Origin: DUML01 sp050949905
GTDB lineage: Bacteria; Bacillota; Desulfitobacteriia; Desulfitobacteriales; Syntrophobotulaceae
Direction of reading: 5' to 3'
DNA length: 64,000 nt
NCBI GenBank assembly: GCA_050949905.1
Contig: JBMNGP010000026.1
Coordinates: forward strand, 35,877-99,876
This document shows positions 19,264-28,739 of the stretch, piece after piece. The position numbers and the translations under genes are program-made. The stretch's first letter is position 1. The number at the start of each line of letters is the position of its first letter. The notes beneath the pieces were generated by a model. It was not told where the DNA came from, ran no database searches, and saw only the letters and a list, made by a program, of their open reading frames with translations.

Positions 19264-20109
19264 TTATCGTTGTGGAACAGTGATCCTCTTGCCGGTACTA
19301 AGGCCTCCGAGCCTCTCCCTTAAGATGCCTTGCATTATCTTAAAGGCCTCCGGCCCGGTGCAATGTCCGGTATAAATATAAGGAATGTCCTGTTCCAAGA
19401 GTTTGCGGGCCAAGCCCTTGACTGTATCTTCGTCCTCAGCTATAACCCCGGTATGAGGATTCATCAGATGAAATCCCCCAGTCAAGCTCTGAATTTTCTG
19501 ACCGGGAAATTCTTTTTTGACCGATTCCACCATATTGGTAATCCCATTGTGGGAGCAGCCGGTAAAGACATGCAGGACACCTTGCTCTTCAAGGACCATG
19601 ATTAGTTCATGGTCAAAGGAATCCTGCCCTATACTGCCGTCCTCCAACCGGATATTTATCGTCTTAGCTCGGAAGCCGGAATACTCGGTATTCCTTAAGA
19701 GGGTGATACCCGGAGCGATGGAAGTCTTCTCCCAGACATAATTTAACCTGTCGTGATAAGTCTTTAAGACAGCCTGATCGAGCCCGATATACTCAAATTC
19801 TGTTGCGCTTCTCTGCACATAATATTCTCTTTGCGTGTTGGTATTTAAATAAACCTTAGCTTTGCTGTTATTTTTCAAAAATACTCCCAGTCCTCCTCCA
19901 TGGTCACGGTGGATGTGAGAAATAACGAGAATATTAACCTCGGCTAAATCTATCCCCAATTCTGCAGCATTATGCAATAAGGAGTCATCCGGACCGGTAT
20001 CAAAAAGGATTTTTTGACCTCCAGTCTTGATATAAAGGCTGAGCCCATGTTTGTTAATCAGGTTTGCCTTCTCTACCTTAGTGTTTTCTAAAAGGGTTGT
20101 GACTTGCAT
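19264..20109 (-). CDS. MBL-fold metallohydrolase
   Basis: A 281-residue metallo-beta-lactamase fold protein with the metal motif H65-x-H67-x-D69-H70 (SHIHRDHGGG), LFDTGPDDSLL before it, TGCSHNG in the middle and YTGHCTGPEAF late. This is the subfamily annotated as dihydropterin-methyl-aminobenzene-phosphate synthase-like; the true reaction is unknown in most bacteria. It is divergent from the GlpA-like operon across a 227-bp region. Confidence 0.85.
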   Translation of the reverse strand: MQVTTLLENTKVEKANLINKHGLSLYIKTGGQKILFDTGPDDSLLHNAAELGIDLAEVNILVISHIHRDHGGGLGVFLKNNSKAKVYLNTNTQREYYVQRSATEFEYIGLDQAVLKTYHDRLNYVWEKTSIAPGITLLRNTEYSGFRAKTINIRLEDGSIGQDSFDHELIMVLEEQGVLHVFTGCSHNGITNMVESVKKEFPGQKIQSLTGGFHLMNPHTGVIAEDEDTVKGLARKLLEQDIPYIYTGHCTGPEAFKIMQGILRERLGGLSTGKRITVPQR

Positions 20110-20184
20110 CAGATATTTCTCCTTTCGCCCTCTGCACTTACTTCAAGTATTCTACGTGCCAATACTTTTTCCTTTCTTGCCGCA

Positions 20185-20225
20185 ATATGTTCCTTTACTG
20201 TCCCACGATATGTTCTTTAACTGTC
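20185..20225. promoter_or_regulatory. 18-bp direct repeat in the MBL/GlpA-like divergent region
   Basis: ATATGTTCCTTTACTGTC (20185-20202) recurs as ATATGTTCTTTAACTGTC at 20208-20225, a 23-bp period. A TATAAT (20285-20290) lies downstream on the plus strand, with only a weak CTTATT 17 bp before it. Two direct sites before a weak -35 suggest an activator. Confidence 0.4.
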
Positions 20226-20336
20226 ATAATAAAAATAATACAATATTTTTGCCTCTAAGACCTTATTGAATCTGATTTATTTGTTATAATAAAATTTATG
20301 CATGTGAATTAATTCTTTAAGGTGAGGGCCGTAAGA

Positions 20337-21944
20337 ATGACTACAAACGAAAGAATGACTACAAATGAAAGTATATCCTCAAATGAAAATATAATCGCCA
20401 ATAGAATTCCTGTTTCCCAGGATAAAAGGTCTTCCCCCTACGATGTCCTGATCATTGGAGCCGGAGTAGTTGGTTGCGCTGTAGCCAGGGAACTCTCCCG
20501 CTACGATCTGAAGATTGCCGTTTTAGAGAAGGAACTTGATGTGGGTATGGAGACCAGCGGCCGCAACTCAGGCGTGCTCCATGCCGGTTTCAATAACAGG
20601 CCCGGAACACTGATGGCTAAATATTGTGTTGAAGGCTGCCTGGAGTTTGACCAAGTTGCTAAGGAGCTGGATATCCCCTTTAAAAGAACCGGCAAAATTG
20701 TCGTTGGTTTTACGGAAGACGATAAAGCAAAGCTCTGCCAACTTAAAGAACAGGGAGAACAAAACGGTGTCCCCGGCCTGGAAATCATCGGTCGGGAGAA
20801 AATAAAAGAGCTGGCCCCCTATGTCGACGGGGAATTTGCGCTCTATTCCCCGGTTACCGGAGTCTTAAACCCCTTTATCTATACTATTGCCCTGGCCGAG
20901 AATGCCCGGCAGAACGGCGTGGATTTTTATTTTGATAACGAAGTTCTGGCAATTAACCACCTGGATAAAGCACCCGGCGCTAAGAGCACAATACATGCTG
21001 GCCTGGCTAACCAAGAAAACCAGCCCGCCTGTTATCAAGTTACAACCAAGAAAGCAACTTATACAGGCAGCTGGCTGATTAACTGTGCCGGGCTAAATGC
21101 CGATAAAATTGCCCGGATGCTGGGTATTGACGACTATACCATATATCCCTGCCGCGGGGAGTATTTTATCCTGGATAAGAAAGCCGGAGATTATCTAAAG
21201 ATTCCGGCCTACCCCGTCCCTAATCCGAAAGAAGGAGGTCTGGGGATTCACCTTACCCCGACAATTGACGGCAATATCCTCATCGGCCCCAGTTCGGAAT
21301 ATATCGAAGAAAGAGATAACTATGCCGCTACCCAAGAAATCATGGATTTGCTGCTTAAGGATGGCTCCCGAATTTTCCCCTATATCCGCCGGGAATTCTT
21401 TATCCGCAACTTTGCCGGAATCAGGCCTAAGCTAGTCAGTAAAGAGCAGGGCGGCTATGCCGACTTTGTAATTGAGGAAAGAGAAGAAATGCCTCGGGCC
21501 ATTAACCTTATCGGCATCGAGTCCCCTGGCCTAACCAGCGCTTTGCCTCTTGCCCGGAGAGTAGTGGCCATGGTCGGGGAAAAAGAAAACTTAAAAGAAA
21601 GACACGATTTTAACCCTTACCGCCAAGGCATCTTATGCTTTAGCGAGCAGACCCCGGAGAGAAAAAAGGAATTAATAGAGCAGGATCCCAATTACGGAGA
21701 AATCATCTGCCGCTGTGAGACCATCACTAAAGCCGAGATTTTACAGGCCATTCATAACCCTCTGGGAGTAGAGACCGTAGTCGGGGTCAAAAACAGAACC
21801 AGAGCCATGATGGGCCGCTGTCAGGGAGGCTACTGCCAGACCAGAATTACCGAGCTCATCATGCAGGAAAAAGGTAAAGAACCCCAAGAAGTTATTTATG
21901 CTCGCCAGGGTGGAAACATGTTTAGGGGGAGGGTTAGAGACTAA
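20337..21944 (+). CDS. GlpA-like FAD-dependent dehydrogenase with [2Fe-2S] domain
   Basis: A 535-residue flavoprotein starting at ATG 20337 after AAGGTGAGG. It has a short low-complexity N-terminus, a Rossmann FAD site (VLIIGAGVVGCAVAREL, near residue 40), a DAO-type domain with MGMETSGRNSGVLHAG-like sequence, and a C-terminal BFD-like [2Fe-2S] domain (CRCETITKAEI and CQGGYCQ). It is the first of a triad with an FAD/NAD oxidoreductase and DUF1667, usually annotated as anaerobic glycerol-3-phosphate dehydrogenase. No glpK or glpF is nearby, so the substrate could be another 2-hydroxy acid. Confidence 0.85.
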   Translation: MTTNERMTTNESISSNENIIANRIPVSQDKRSSPYDVLIIGAGVVGCAVARELSRYDLKIAVLEKELDVGMETSGRNSGVLHAGFNNRPGTLMAKYCVEGCLEFDQVAKELDIPFKRTGKIVVGFTEDDKAKLCQLKEQGEQNGVPGLEIIGREKIKELAPYVDGEFALYSPVTGVLNPFIYTIALAENARQNGVDFYFDNEVLAINHLDKAPGAKSTIHAGLANQENQPACYQVTTKKATYTGSWLINCAGLNADKIARMLGIDDYTIYPCRGEYFILDKKAGDYLKIPAYPVPNPKEGGLGIHLTPTIDGNILIGPSSEYIEERDNYAATQEIMDLLLKDGSRIFPYIRREFFIRNFAGIRPKLVSKEQGGYADFVIEEREEMPRAINLIGIESPGLTSALPLARRVVAMVGEKENLKERHDFNPYRQGILCFSEQTPERKKELIEQDPNYGEIICRCETITKAEILQAIHNPLGVETVVGVKNRTRAMMGRCQGGYCQTRITELIMQEKGKEPQEVIYARQGGNMFRGRVRD

Positions 21945-23272
21945 TGGCTAAACTAATGGCTAAGGATACACTTAGTTCCGGAGTAATTAAGAAGGATGTT
22001 CTTATTATTGGCGGCGGTCCGGCCGGGCTGGCTGCAGCCGTCAAATTAAAAAAGCTGGGTGTAGAGAGTATTCTCATCCTGGAAAGGGAAAACCACCTGG
22101 GAGGAATTCTAAGGCAGTGTATCCATGACGGTTTTGGTCTGACCCGTTTCGACGAGGCCTTAAGCGGCCCGGAATATGCGGCCAGATTTGTAGCTGAAGT
22201 CCAGGCCCTGGATATAGCTTATCAGACGGCAACTACGGTCTTAGAGATAACTGCCGAGAAAAAAGTTACCACTGTGTCCCAAAAAGGTCTCCAGGAATAC
22301 CAAGCCAAGGCAATCATTCTGACCACCGGCTGCCGGGAAAGAACCCGGGGAGCCATCAGCATTCCGGGAACCAGGCCGGCCGGAGTCTATACCGCCGGGG
22401 TAGCCCAGGCCTATATAAATTTAAAAAATATCATGGTCGGCAGGAAGATTATTATCCTGGGCTCCGGCGATATCGGCCTCATAATGGCCAGGAGATTGAC
22501 CCTGGAAGGCGCCGAAGTCGCAGCTGTTTTGGAAATCCTCCCTTACGCCAGCGGCTTGCCGCGCAATATCCAGCAGTGTTTGCAAGACTATGATATTCCT
22601 CTTTTCCTTAGTCACACCGTTACGAAAATTCACGGCAAAACCCGCCTGGAAGGTGTGACCGTCAGCCGGGTGGACGAGAACTTACAACCGATTCCCGGTA
22701 CGGAAAGAGATTACGCTTGTGATACCCTGATCTTATCTGTCGGGCTGATTCCGGAAAATGAGCTGGCTTTAATGGCCGGAGTGGAGCTGGACACACGCAC
22801 AAAAGGCGCTGTTGTAGACGAAAATTTCCAGACCAATATTGAAGGTATCTTTGCCGCCGGCAATGCCCTCCATGTCCATGATCTGGTAGACTATGTCTCT
22901 CTGGAAGCCGAGAATGTGGCTCAGGCAGTGGCTGAGTATCTTGAGCGCGGCGCTCTCCCTCCCTGTCCTCTTAGAATTGAAACCGATTCCCTTATTGGTT
23001 ACACCGTTCCCCAAAAAATCAGCGGAAAAAAAGACTTCCAGCTCTCTCTCAGGGTTAAAAAACCTCTGCCCAATTGCACCCTCCAAATTACGCAGAACAA
23101 TCAATTGCTTAAATCCAAGAAATTGCGCAAAGCCTTGCCTGCAGAAATGATTAAAATTCCTGTAAAAAAGGAAGAACTTAAGCTAAAAGTTGACCCGAGC
23201 CCTCTTCCCCATCAGCAGGATATTAATACGAGCAGCTTAAAGATCCGGGTGCTAATTCCCGAAATGAGTTAG
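21944..23272 (+). CDS. FAD/NAD(P) oxidoreductase, partner of the GlpA-like subunit
   Basis: A 442-residue pyridine nucleotide-disulphide-type oxidoreductase. The first dinucleotide site is LIIGGGPAGLAAAVKL (about residue 20) and the second IIILGSGDIGLIMARRL (about 165). ATG overlaps the TAA of the upstream gene, so they are translationally coupled. There is no redox-active CxxC in the usual place, consistent with an electron-transfer subunit rather than a disulphide reductase. Confidence 0.85.
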   Translation: MAKLMAKDTLSSGVIKKDVLIIGGGPAGLAAAVKLKKLGVESILILERENHLGGILRQCIHDGFGLTRFDEALSGPEYAARFVAEVQALDIAYQTATTVLEITAEKKVTTVSQKGLQEYQAKAIILTTGCRERTRGAISIPGTRPAGVYTAGVAQAYINLKNIMVGRKIIILGSGDIGLIMARRLTLEGAEVAAVLEILPYASGLPRNIQQCLQDYDIPLFLSHTVTKIHGKTRLEGVTVSRVDENLQPIPGTERDYACDTLILSVGLIPENELALMAGVELDTRTKGAVVDENFQTNIEGIFAAGNALHVHDLVDYVSLEAENVAQAVAEYLERGALPPCPLRIETDSLIGYTVPQKISGKKDFQLSLRVKKPLPNCTLQITQNNQLLKSKKLRKALPAEMIKIPVKKEELKLKVDPSPLPHQQDINTSSLKIRVLIPEMS

Positions 23273-23388
23273 CGGATAAATTGGTTTGTTAGAAATAAAT
23301 TATTTATCATCAATCACCTAATAATATCAATTATTAAATGATATCAATTTTTAAATAAATATTAATACTAAAGGTAGATGGAAGCCAG

Positions 23389-23766
23389 ATGGAAAAAGAA
23401 TTGCATAAAAACTTAATTTGCATCCTTTGTCCTAATGGCTGTGAAATTAACGCCACGCTGGATGAAGACGGCATCATCCGGAGCATTGAAGGATCTTCCT
23501 GCCAAAAAGGCACCGTATATGTCCAACAGGAAATCTATAACCCCCGGAGAAATATTGCTACCTCCGTCAAAGTCATAGGCGGAGAGCTCCCTTTAGTAAG
23601 TGTAAGGCTAACCAAGGCTATTCCCAAAGAAAAAATCTTGGAAGTTATGGCCGAGATCAAAAAGGTGGTTCTTCAGGCTCCCGTCTCACTGGGGGACGTA
23701 ATTATTCCTAATGTCTTAGAGTTAGGAGCAGATGTAATCGCCACCAAAGATGTCCCCAGAATATGA
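23389..23766 (+). CDS. DUF1667 protein
   Basis: A 125-residue protein with CILCPNGC near the N-terminus and a third Cys in SSCQKGTVY, the metal- or cluster-binding pattern of DUF1667, a family that accompanies GlpA/GlpB-like pairs in anaerobes. It probably completes the dehydrogenase complex. Confidence 0.85.
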   Translation: MEKELHKNLICILCPNGCEINATLDEDGIIRSIEGSSCQKGTVYVQQEIYNPRRNIATSVKVIGGELPLVSVRLTKAIPKEKILEVMAEIKKVVLQAPVSLGDVIIPNVLELGADVIATKDVPRI

Positions 23767-23842
23767 TTACGGCAAACCCGCTACTCCAGGGGCTGTTCAT
23801 ATAGTATAATTGGTTTCTAAGAAGGCTTTTGTGAGGTAAAAA

Positions 23843-24981
23843 ATGAGACGCTCCTTAAAAATACTCATGTCCATTAATTCCAATCCTTTTGCGGTTAAAG
23901 TAGTTATAACCGTAATTGCCTTTGCCGCTGTTTCCTGTTTTATTGTCATGCTGGAATTAACCGGGCACTTCCAGGAAGTAATGAGCTTCCTTAAACATCC
24001 CCAAGGAGATAATTGACTCCAGTATTGCGGTTTTTTCCCAGCAGCTGGTCATAACAACCATTGTCTTAACTATAATCGGGGTAAACGGGGCCTCTCCTGG
24101 TGGCATACTTTGTGACCAAACCGATTAGGGATTTGTCCGAGGCCAGCAAAAAGATAGCCCAAGGGGACCTGTCGGCCAGGGTGACTACCTGGGGGCATGA
24201 TGAGCTCGCTAGGCTGGGCCAGACTTTTAACCAAATGGCGGACAGTATCGAAAAATATACGGCGGAACGGGAAGCTCTAGTGCGGGAATTAATGCGCAAT
24301 GAACAAACTCGGCAGGAGCTTTTGAAAAAAGTTATCACCGCTCAGGAAGACGAGAGGATCCGGATTTCCAGAGAACTCCATGATGAAACCGGCCAGAGCC
24401 TGACCTCTTTAACTATTGGACTTAAACTTTTAGAGGATGAAATTAATGATCCTAAACAAGTGCAGGCTATTTCCGAAATGCGCAACCTGGCCTCAACCAC
24501 TCTGAAAGAAGTCCATCGCCTGGCTGTCGAGCTCCGCCCCACCGTCTTAGACGATATCGGGCTCATCCCTGCCATTGAGCGCTTTGTCCAAACCTATGCC
24601 CGCAATTATAATATTGATATTGATTTTCATGTCCAGAATAAAAACAAAGAGAGACTGTCCGGTGAAGTGGAAACGGCACTTTACCGGATTGTCCAGGAAG
24701 GCTTGACTAATATTGTCAAATATGCCAAGGCCAAAAATGTCAGTGTACTATTGGACATCAAAGATTCCGGCGTCAAACTGATAGTTGAAGATGACGGCGT
24801 CGGTTTTGAAGCCGACAAAGTTGAGTACTCTGAAGACAGGCATTTGGGCATTGCCGGGATGAAAGAGCGCACCCTGCTCTTAAACGGTACCTTTACAATT
24901 GAATCCGGCCAGGGACAGGGGACAACAATCTATGCCTGCATACCTTTGCAAAGGAGAGATATTAATGAAATCACCGATTAG
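23843..24981 (+). pseudogene. sensor histidine kinase (HisKA_3 type) with two frameshifts
   Basis: The gene opens at ATG 23843 with a membrane helix (VVITVIAFAAVSCFIVML). The frame breaks near 23990-24003, continues in a second frame (KEIIDSSIAVFSQQLVITT, a second helix) and breaks again near 24080-24095. The third frame gives a HAMP domain (VTKPIRDLSEASKKIAQGD), HisKA_3 with the phospho-accepting His in ISRELHDETGQSL, and a HATPase domain (GLTNIVKYAKAKNV, DDGVGFEADK). Two shifts in the same direction argue for indels or base errors. From 24100 the frame is intact, so a soluble kinase could still be made. It overlaps and pairs with the response regulator. Confidence 0.85.
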
Positions 24982-25615
24982 GCTTCTCCTTGTTGACGAT
25001 CATACAGTCTTAAGAAGCGGCTTAAGGATGCTCTTAAACTCTCATGAAGACATGATAGTTGTGGGGGAAGCCGAGTCAGGGGAGGATGCCCTGGAAAAAG
25101 TTAAAGAACTTAAGCCTGATATTGTTCTCTTAGATATTTCCATGCCCGGAATGGGAGGAATGACTGCTCTGCAGAAAATCAAAGAAATCTCCGGGGCTAA
25201 AGTCTTGATGCTCACTATGCATGCCGATGAAGAATACTTGAAAGAAGCGATGGAATTCGGCGTGAGCGGCTATGTCCTTAAGCAGGCTGCTGATACGGAG
25301 CTTATTCAGGCCATCAAGGAAGTGGCTAAGGGCCAGGTCTATGTCGACTCCGGCCTGGCTCAAAACCTGGTAAAATCAATGTACCATCCCTCATCAAAAC
25401 AAAGAAGTGACTATGATTCTAACCTGACCGACCGGGAAAAAGAGGTCTTGACGCTTATTGCTTTAGGTCATACCAATAAAGAGATCGCTGAAACTTTAAT
25501 GATCAGCGTTAAAACCGTGGAAAGCCATAAGACTAAAATTATGGAGAAAATTAATTGTCAGAAGCGATCGGAAATGGTGCGTTATGCCCTGGAGAATGGC
25601 TATATTAACACCTGA
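24965..25615 (+). CDS. NarL/LuxR-family response regulator
   Basis: A 216-residue regulator from ATG 24965, preceded by AAAGGAGA. The receiver domain has LLVDDHTVLRSGL and the phospho-Asp in DIVLLDISMPG; the output domain is a LuxR-type HTH (LTDREKEVLTLIALGHTNKE, ISVKTVESHKTKI). The start lies 17 bp inside the 3' end of the kinase gene, so the two form one two-component system. Targets are unknown. Confidence 0.93.
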   Translation: MKSPIRLLLVDDHTVLRSGLRMLLNSHEDMIVVGEAESGEDALEKVKELKPDIVLLDISMPGMGGMTALQKIKEISGAKVLMLTMHADEEYLKEAMEFGVSGYVLKQAADTELIQAIKEVAKGQVYVDSGLAQNLVKSMYHPSSKQRSDYDSNLTDREKEVLTLIALGHTNKEIAETLMISVKTVESHKTKIMEKINCQKRSEMVRYALENGYINT

Positions 25616-25637
25616 TGGCATTTAATGTTAAACCTCA

Positions 25638-25670
25638 AGGAAGTTGGGGAATTCCCCTACTTCCTTTTTT
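25638..25670 (+). terminator. Rho-independent terminator after the response regulator
   Basis: AGGAAGT-GGGGAA pairs with TTCCCC-ACTTCCT and is followed by six T. Confidence 0.85.
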
Positions 25671-25838
25671 ATGCGGCGAACCCCAATTTAAGAGGGAGAC
25701 AGTGCCTGTGATTACCGGGCTTGGGTATTTGCAAACTTTTTGATCTAAAGATGTAGGTAAATACCCTATTTAAAACCCGGATTCTCACTGATTTATTTCC
25801 AGGGAACAAAGGATGGTAATTATATTAGATTGTTAGAT

Positions 25839-25867
25839 TTGTAAACTCGTCTAGCCAGTGGTATAAT
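25839..25867 (+). promoter_or_regulatory. promoter of the riboswitch transcript
   Basis: TTGTAA (25839-25844), 17-bp spacer, TATAAT (25862-25867), about 20 bp before the conserved riboswitch start. Confidence 0.75.
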
Positions 25868-25887
25868 TATTTTATCAAGATCATTGT

Positions 25888-25991
25888 CTAAGAGGAGTAG
25901 CTGTAAATCACAAAATCGTCAATATGGATCAAGCCCGGTTTTGTGAGCAACTTGTTGTCAGCAAGACCTTAACCTCCTCGGTTAAGGTCTT
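25888..25991 (+). promoter_or_regulatory. yybP-ykoY (Mn2+) riboswitch candidate with overlapping terminator
   Basis: The leader shows the yybP-ykoY landmarks in order: GAGGAGTAGCT at the 5' side of P1, ACAAAATCGTCAAT, then CCGGTTTTGTGAGCAA, and TCAGCAAGACCTTAACC at the 3' side. P1 pairs GAGGAG (25892-25897) with CTCCTC (25974-25979). A competing 11-bp perfect hairpin, AAGACCTTAAC (25963-25973) with GTTAAGGTCTT (25981-25991), would trap the conserved 3' strand and act as terminator. The logic fits transcription switched on by bound Mn2+. The T tract after the hairpin is weak, so the off state may also act at translation. Confidence 0.75.
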
Positions 25992-26081
25992 AAATATTTG
26001 TGCCAGATTCAATTAATAAGTAAAACAAATTATTACTCTATTCACATCTAATCAACAGCAATTATCGTCCTAGGAGAAACT

Positions 26082-27485
26082 ATGAACATCTTAAAAAAAG
26101 TTTTACTCGTCCTTTCACTTGTCTTTTTAGTCCTATCACCGCTTATCCCTCCGGCCAACGGTATGACTGCTAAGGGTTGGACAGCCTTAGCTATCCTTGC
26201 TGTAGCAGTTATTCTTTGGCTCACTAATGTAATCCCCAGAGCGGTCACCAGTATGCTGGTTATTGCTCTTCCTGCTCTAACCGGAATACTGACGTTTGAG
26301 GAAGCTGCTTCCAGTTTTGGCCGGGAGGTTATCTGGCTTTTGATAGCCCTTCTAGTAATGGGCATCGCCATTGAAAAAACGGGATTGGACAAGCGAATAG
26401 TCTTCACCATGTTAAGCTGGGCTAAAGGAAATTTTAAATCCACGATCTTTTTTCTCATTATTTTTGCTTTTACGCTTAATTTTTTCGTCCCTAACGCTGT
26501 GGCCCGCGTGGTAATCCTCCTGCCGATCAGCCTGGGCTTAATCGAAGCTATGGCTGCCGGCAAAGACAGTAATAGCGCCAAACTTATTATGCTTACCATC
26601 AGCTTTATCCCCATAATTACCGCTTCCGGGCTTTTAACCGGTGCCAGCGGCTCCATTTATGCTGCGGGTTTATTTAGTTCCAGCCTTGGTTTTAATTTCA
26701 GCTATCTTTACTGGTTCAGCCTAATGATGCCTATCATTGTCTGCGTAGTGGCCACTTACTGGTTAATTGCTCCCAGACTCTTCCCTTCGGAAGTAAAAGT
26801 CATCCCGGGCGGCAAGGAATATATTCTAGAAGAAAAAAAGAAGTTAGGCCAAATATCCAAAGGCGAGATTAAGTTATTAGCCTTATACATAATCCTCATA
26901 ATACTCTGGATTACCGAACCGCTGCACCACCTTTCCCTATCACTTTCCGCCCTCTGTGTTGCTGTCGTCTGTTTTTTGCCTTTGATCGACTTGGTAAAAT
27001 GGAATGTTGTTCGGCGGGAACTGGATTGGGGTGTTCCCATAGTTTTCTCGGCCGGTTTTACGATTGCCGATACCTTGGAAAAAGCGGGGATTGTTGATTG
27101 GATGGCAGTACTGGCCGGCAATTATCTTCAAGATTTTTCGCCCTTTGTCATGGCCTTAAGCATTATGATTTTGCTGCTTCTCATTCGCATTATTTTTACC
27201 AACTATACGGCTATGGTCGCTTCCCTCCTGCCGGTCATCCTGGCCTTTGCCAAAGTCTCGCCCTTTAATCCCTTATGGCTGGGCATGATAGCCGTCCTGG
27301 CCAGCAATGCCGGTTACCTCTTTCCATCCCAGACAGTAGCTAATATGATTACGTTAAATAAAGGCTATTTCTCAGTTAGAGATTACTTTGTAGTCGGCAT
27401 ATTTCTCACTGTTTCGCTCATTACTTTCAGTTTGCTTTTTGCCTTTTTCTATTGGCCGCTGTTAGGGCTGGATATTTTAAAATAA
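26082..27485 (+). CDS. DASS/SLC13-family anion transporter
   Basis: A 467-residue integral membrane protein of about 12 helices with the divalent anion:Na+ symporter build: an N-terminal WLTNVIPRAVTSMLVIALPA segment, NFFVPNAVARVVILLPI (an SNT/NAV-like hairpin tip) and a late YLFPSQTVANMITL tip. Relatives carry di- and tricarboxylates, sulfate or other anions. Its leader contains a Mn2+ riboswitch candidate, not a known regulator of this family, so the substrate may be linked to manganese (for example a metal-chelating carboxylate). That is inference. Confidence 0.88.
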   Translation: MNILKKVLLVLSLVFLVLSPLIPPANGMTAKGWTALAILAVAVILWLTNVIPRAVTSMLVIALPALTGILTFEEAASSFGREVIWLLIALLVMGIAIEKTGLDKRIVFTMLSWAKGNFKSTIFFLIIFAFTLNFFVPNAVARVVILLPISLGLIEAMAAGKDSNSAKLIMLTISFIPIITASGLLTGASGSIYAAGLFSSSLGFNFSYLYWFSLMMPIIVCVVATYWLIAPRLFPSEVKVIPGGKEYILEEKKKLGQISKGEIKLLALYIILIILWITEPLHHLSLSLSALCVAVVCFLPLIDLVKWNVVRRELDWGVPIVFSAGFTIADTLEKAGIVDWMAVLAGNYLQDFSPFVMALSIMILLLLIRIIFTNYTAMVASLLPVILAFAKVSPFNPLWLGMIAVLASNAGYLFPSQTVANMITLNKGYFSVRDYFVVGIFLTVSLITFSLLFAFFYWPLLGLDILK

Positions 27486-27601
27486 GATATGAAATGTTAA
27501 AAGCCAAAAGTAAACCACAATCAATAGCCTATCGTTATTACTGAAAATAATTGCGCATAATAAGAATCAAAAAGCTATTGAACAAAAAGATGACACAGGT
27601 A

Positions 27602-27637
27602 AAAAAAAGACTGAACCCCTTAATGGTTCGGTCTTTT
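27602..27637. terminator. bidirectional terminator
   Basis: GACTGAACC and GGTTCGGTC flank a 7-nt loop, with A and T runs on both sides, between convergent genes. Confidence 0.85.
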
Positions 27638-27689
27638 TCTGATATTCTATTTGGTCACAAAGTAAAATAATAAAACAGGCTAAATCTGT

Positions 27690-28439
27690 CTATTTATAGT
27701 AACCTAGCTCCTCAGATATCTCCCCGGTCATTCTTAACAGGAGGGGCGCGAATTCCTCCATTTTTACAGGAGTCAGCCGCGTGCTTGGGCCGGAAATGTT
27801 CACCGACCCTACAATATTGCCATTATCATTATAAACCGGAGCGGCCAGGGATGAGATCCCCTGAGTCCTTTCCCCTTGGGAGGTAGCGTACCCAGCTATA
27901 CGAATTAACTTAAGCTCAGCCCGCAAAGCTTCTTTTTTATTAGTTTCAAGTTTTAGGTTTCTAAGATGCTCTTCCTGCTCCTTTTCCGGGAGAAAAGCCA
28001 AAATGGCCTTACCGGGAGAACCCGGAAAGATAGGTAAAGGCACACCAACGTCAGTATAGGTTCTTCTTAATTGATTATTGCTTTCTAGTTGAAAGAGGCA
28101 AATACGCGACTTTCCGTCATAAAGATGAAAAGCCATGGTTTCCTCGCATTCATCGCGCATCTGGCGGAAGATGGGAATGACTATCTCTTGGTACCTCAAT
28201 TGTAATTGTATTATTCGGGCATATTTCAACATCTTGTAGCCAAGAGAATACTTCTGATTCGCTGACTGCTTAACCAGCCCGGCATTTTTCAGACTATTAA
28301 GAACCCGATGTACCGTACTGGTACCCAAATTAAGCTTGCGGCTTATTTCGGTTACTCCCAGCTCCGGATGCTCGATACTAAAGAGATCGAGGACATCAGC
28401 AACATTCTTGATGCTTTTTAATTGAGAATTATCGCCTAT
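27690..28439 (-). CDS. IclR family regulator 1 (non-AUG start)
   Basis: A 249-residue IclR protein: winged HTH in residues 5-65 (TEISRKLNLGTSTVHRVLNS) and the effector-binding domain after it (GSPGKAILAFLPE, SQGERTQGISSLAAPVYND). No ATG, GTG or TTG exists in frame before the HTH; the in-frame stop is just upstream. A strong GGGGAG precedes ATT 28443-28445 closely and ATA 28437-28439 at ideal spacing, so initiation at a rare codon is likely. It is the last gene after the TRAP operon and is paralogous to the regulator at 33191-33940. Confidence 0.88.
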   Translation of the reverse strand: MGDNSQLKSIKNVADVLDLFSIEHPELGVTEISRKLNLGTSTVHRVLNSLKNAGLVKQSANQKYSLGYKMLKYARIIQLQLRYQEIVIPIFRQMRDECEETMAFHLYDGKSRICLFQLESNNQLRRTYTDVGVPLPIFPGSPGKAILAFLPEKEQEEHLRNLKLETNKKEALRAELKLIRIAGYATSQGERTQGISSLAAPVYNDNGNIVGSVNISGPSTRLTPVKMEEFAPLLLRMTGEISEELGYYK

Positions 28440-28562
28440 TGCAATTCTCCCCTCTCCTGTGCCTTAAGTTCTAGCAACATTTATTTCTTCAAGTATTAAT
28501 ATAACATTTTTTGTTGCTTCTTAACAGCACCTGTGTAAATAATTTCACAAAACCGGCGAAAA

Positions 28563-28624
28563 GGTAATTAGCATCTTAACTCTTAAATTGGCTTATGATC
28601 AAGAAGCTAATTTTGCTAATTACC
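28563..28624. other. inverted repeat in the iclR1-dctM gap
   Basis: GGTAATTAGC (28563-28572) and GCTAATTACC (28615-28624) form a perfect 10-bp inverted repeat 42 nt apart, downstream of the DctM gene. It may be a processing or termination structure or an operator for iclR1. No gene lies in 28446-28739. Confidence 0.4.
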
Positions 28625-28739
28625 AAAATATTACTTACTCTAAATATTTTATATCGGTCAAGTCCATGGTTCACCTTTAATCAAGCACCAGAGAAGGAGA
28701 AACTGAGCAATCTCCGGACGGTAGTTTTATGCACTGCTC

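Noticed and set aside
20337..23766. Assigning the triad firmly as glpABC
   Set aside because: Subunit 3 is DUF1667 rather than GlpC, and no glycerol genes are adjacent, so the substrate is left open.
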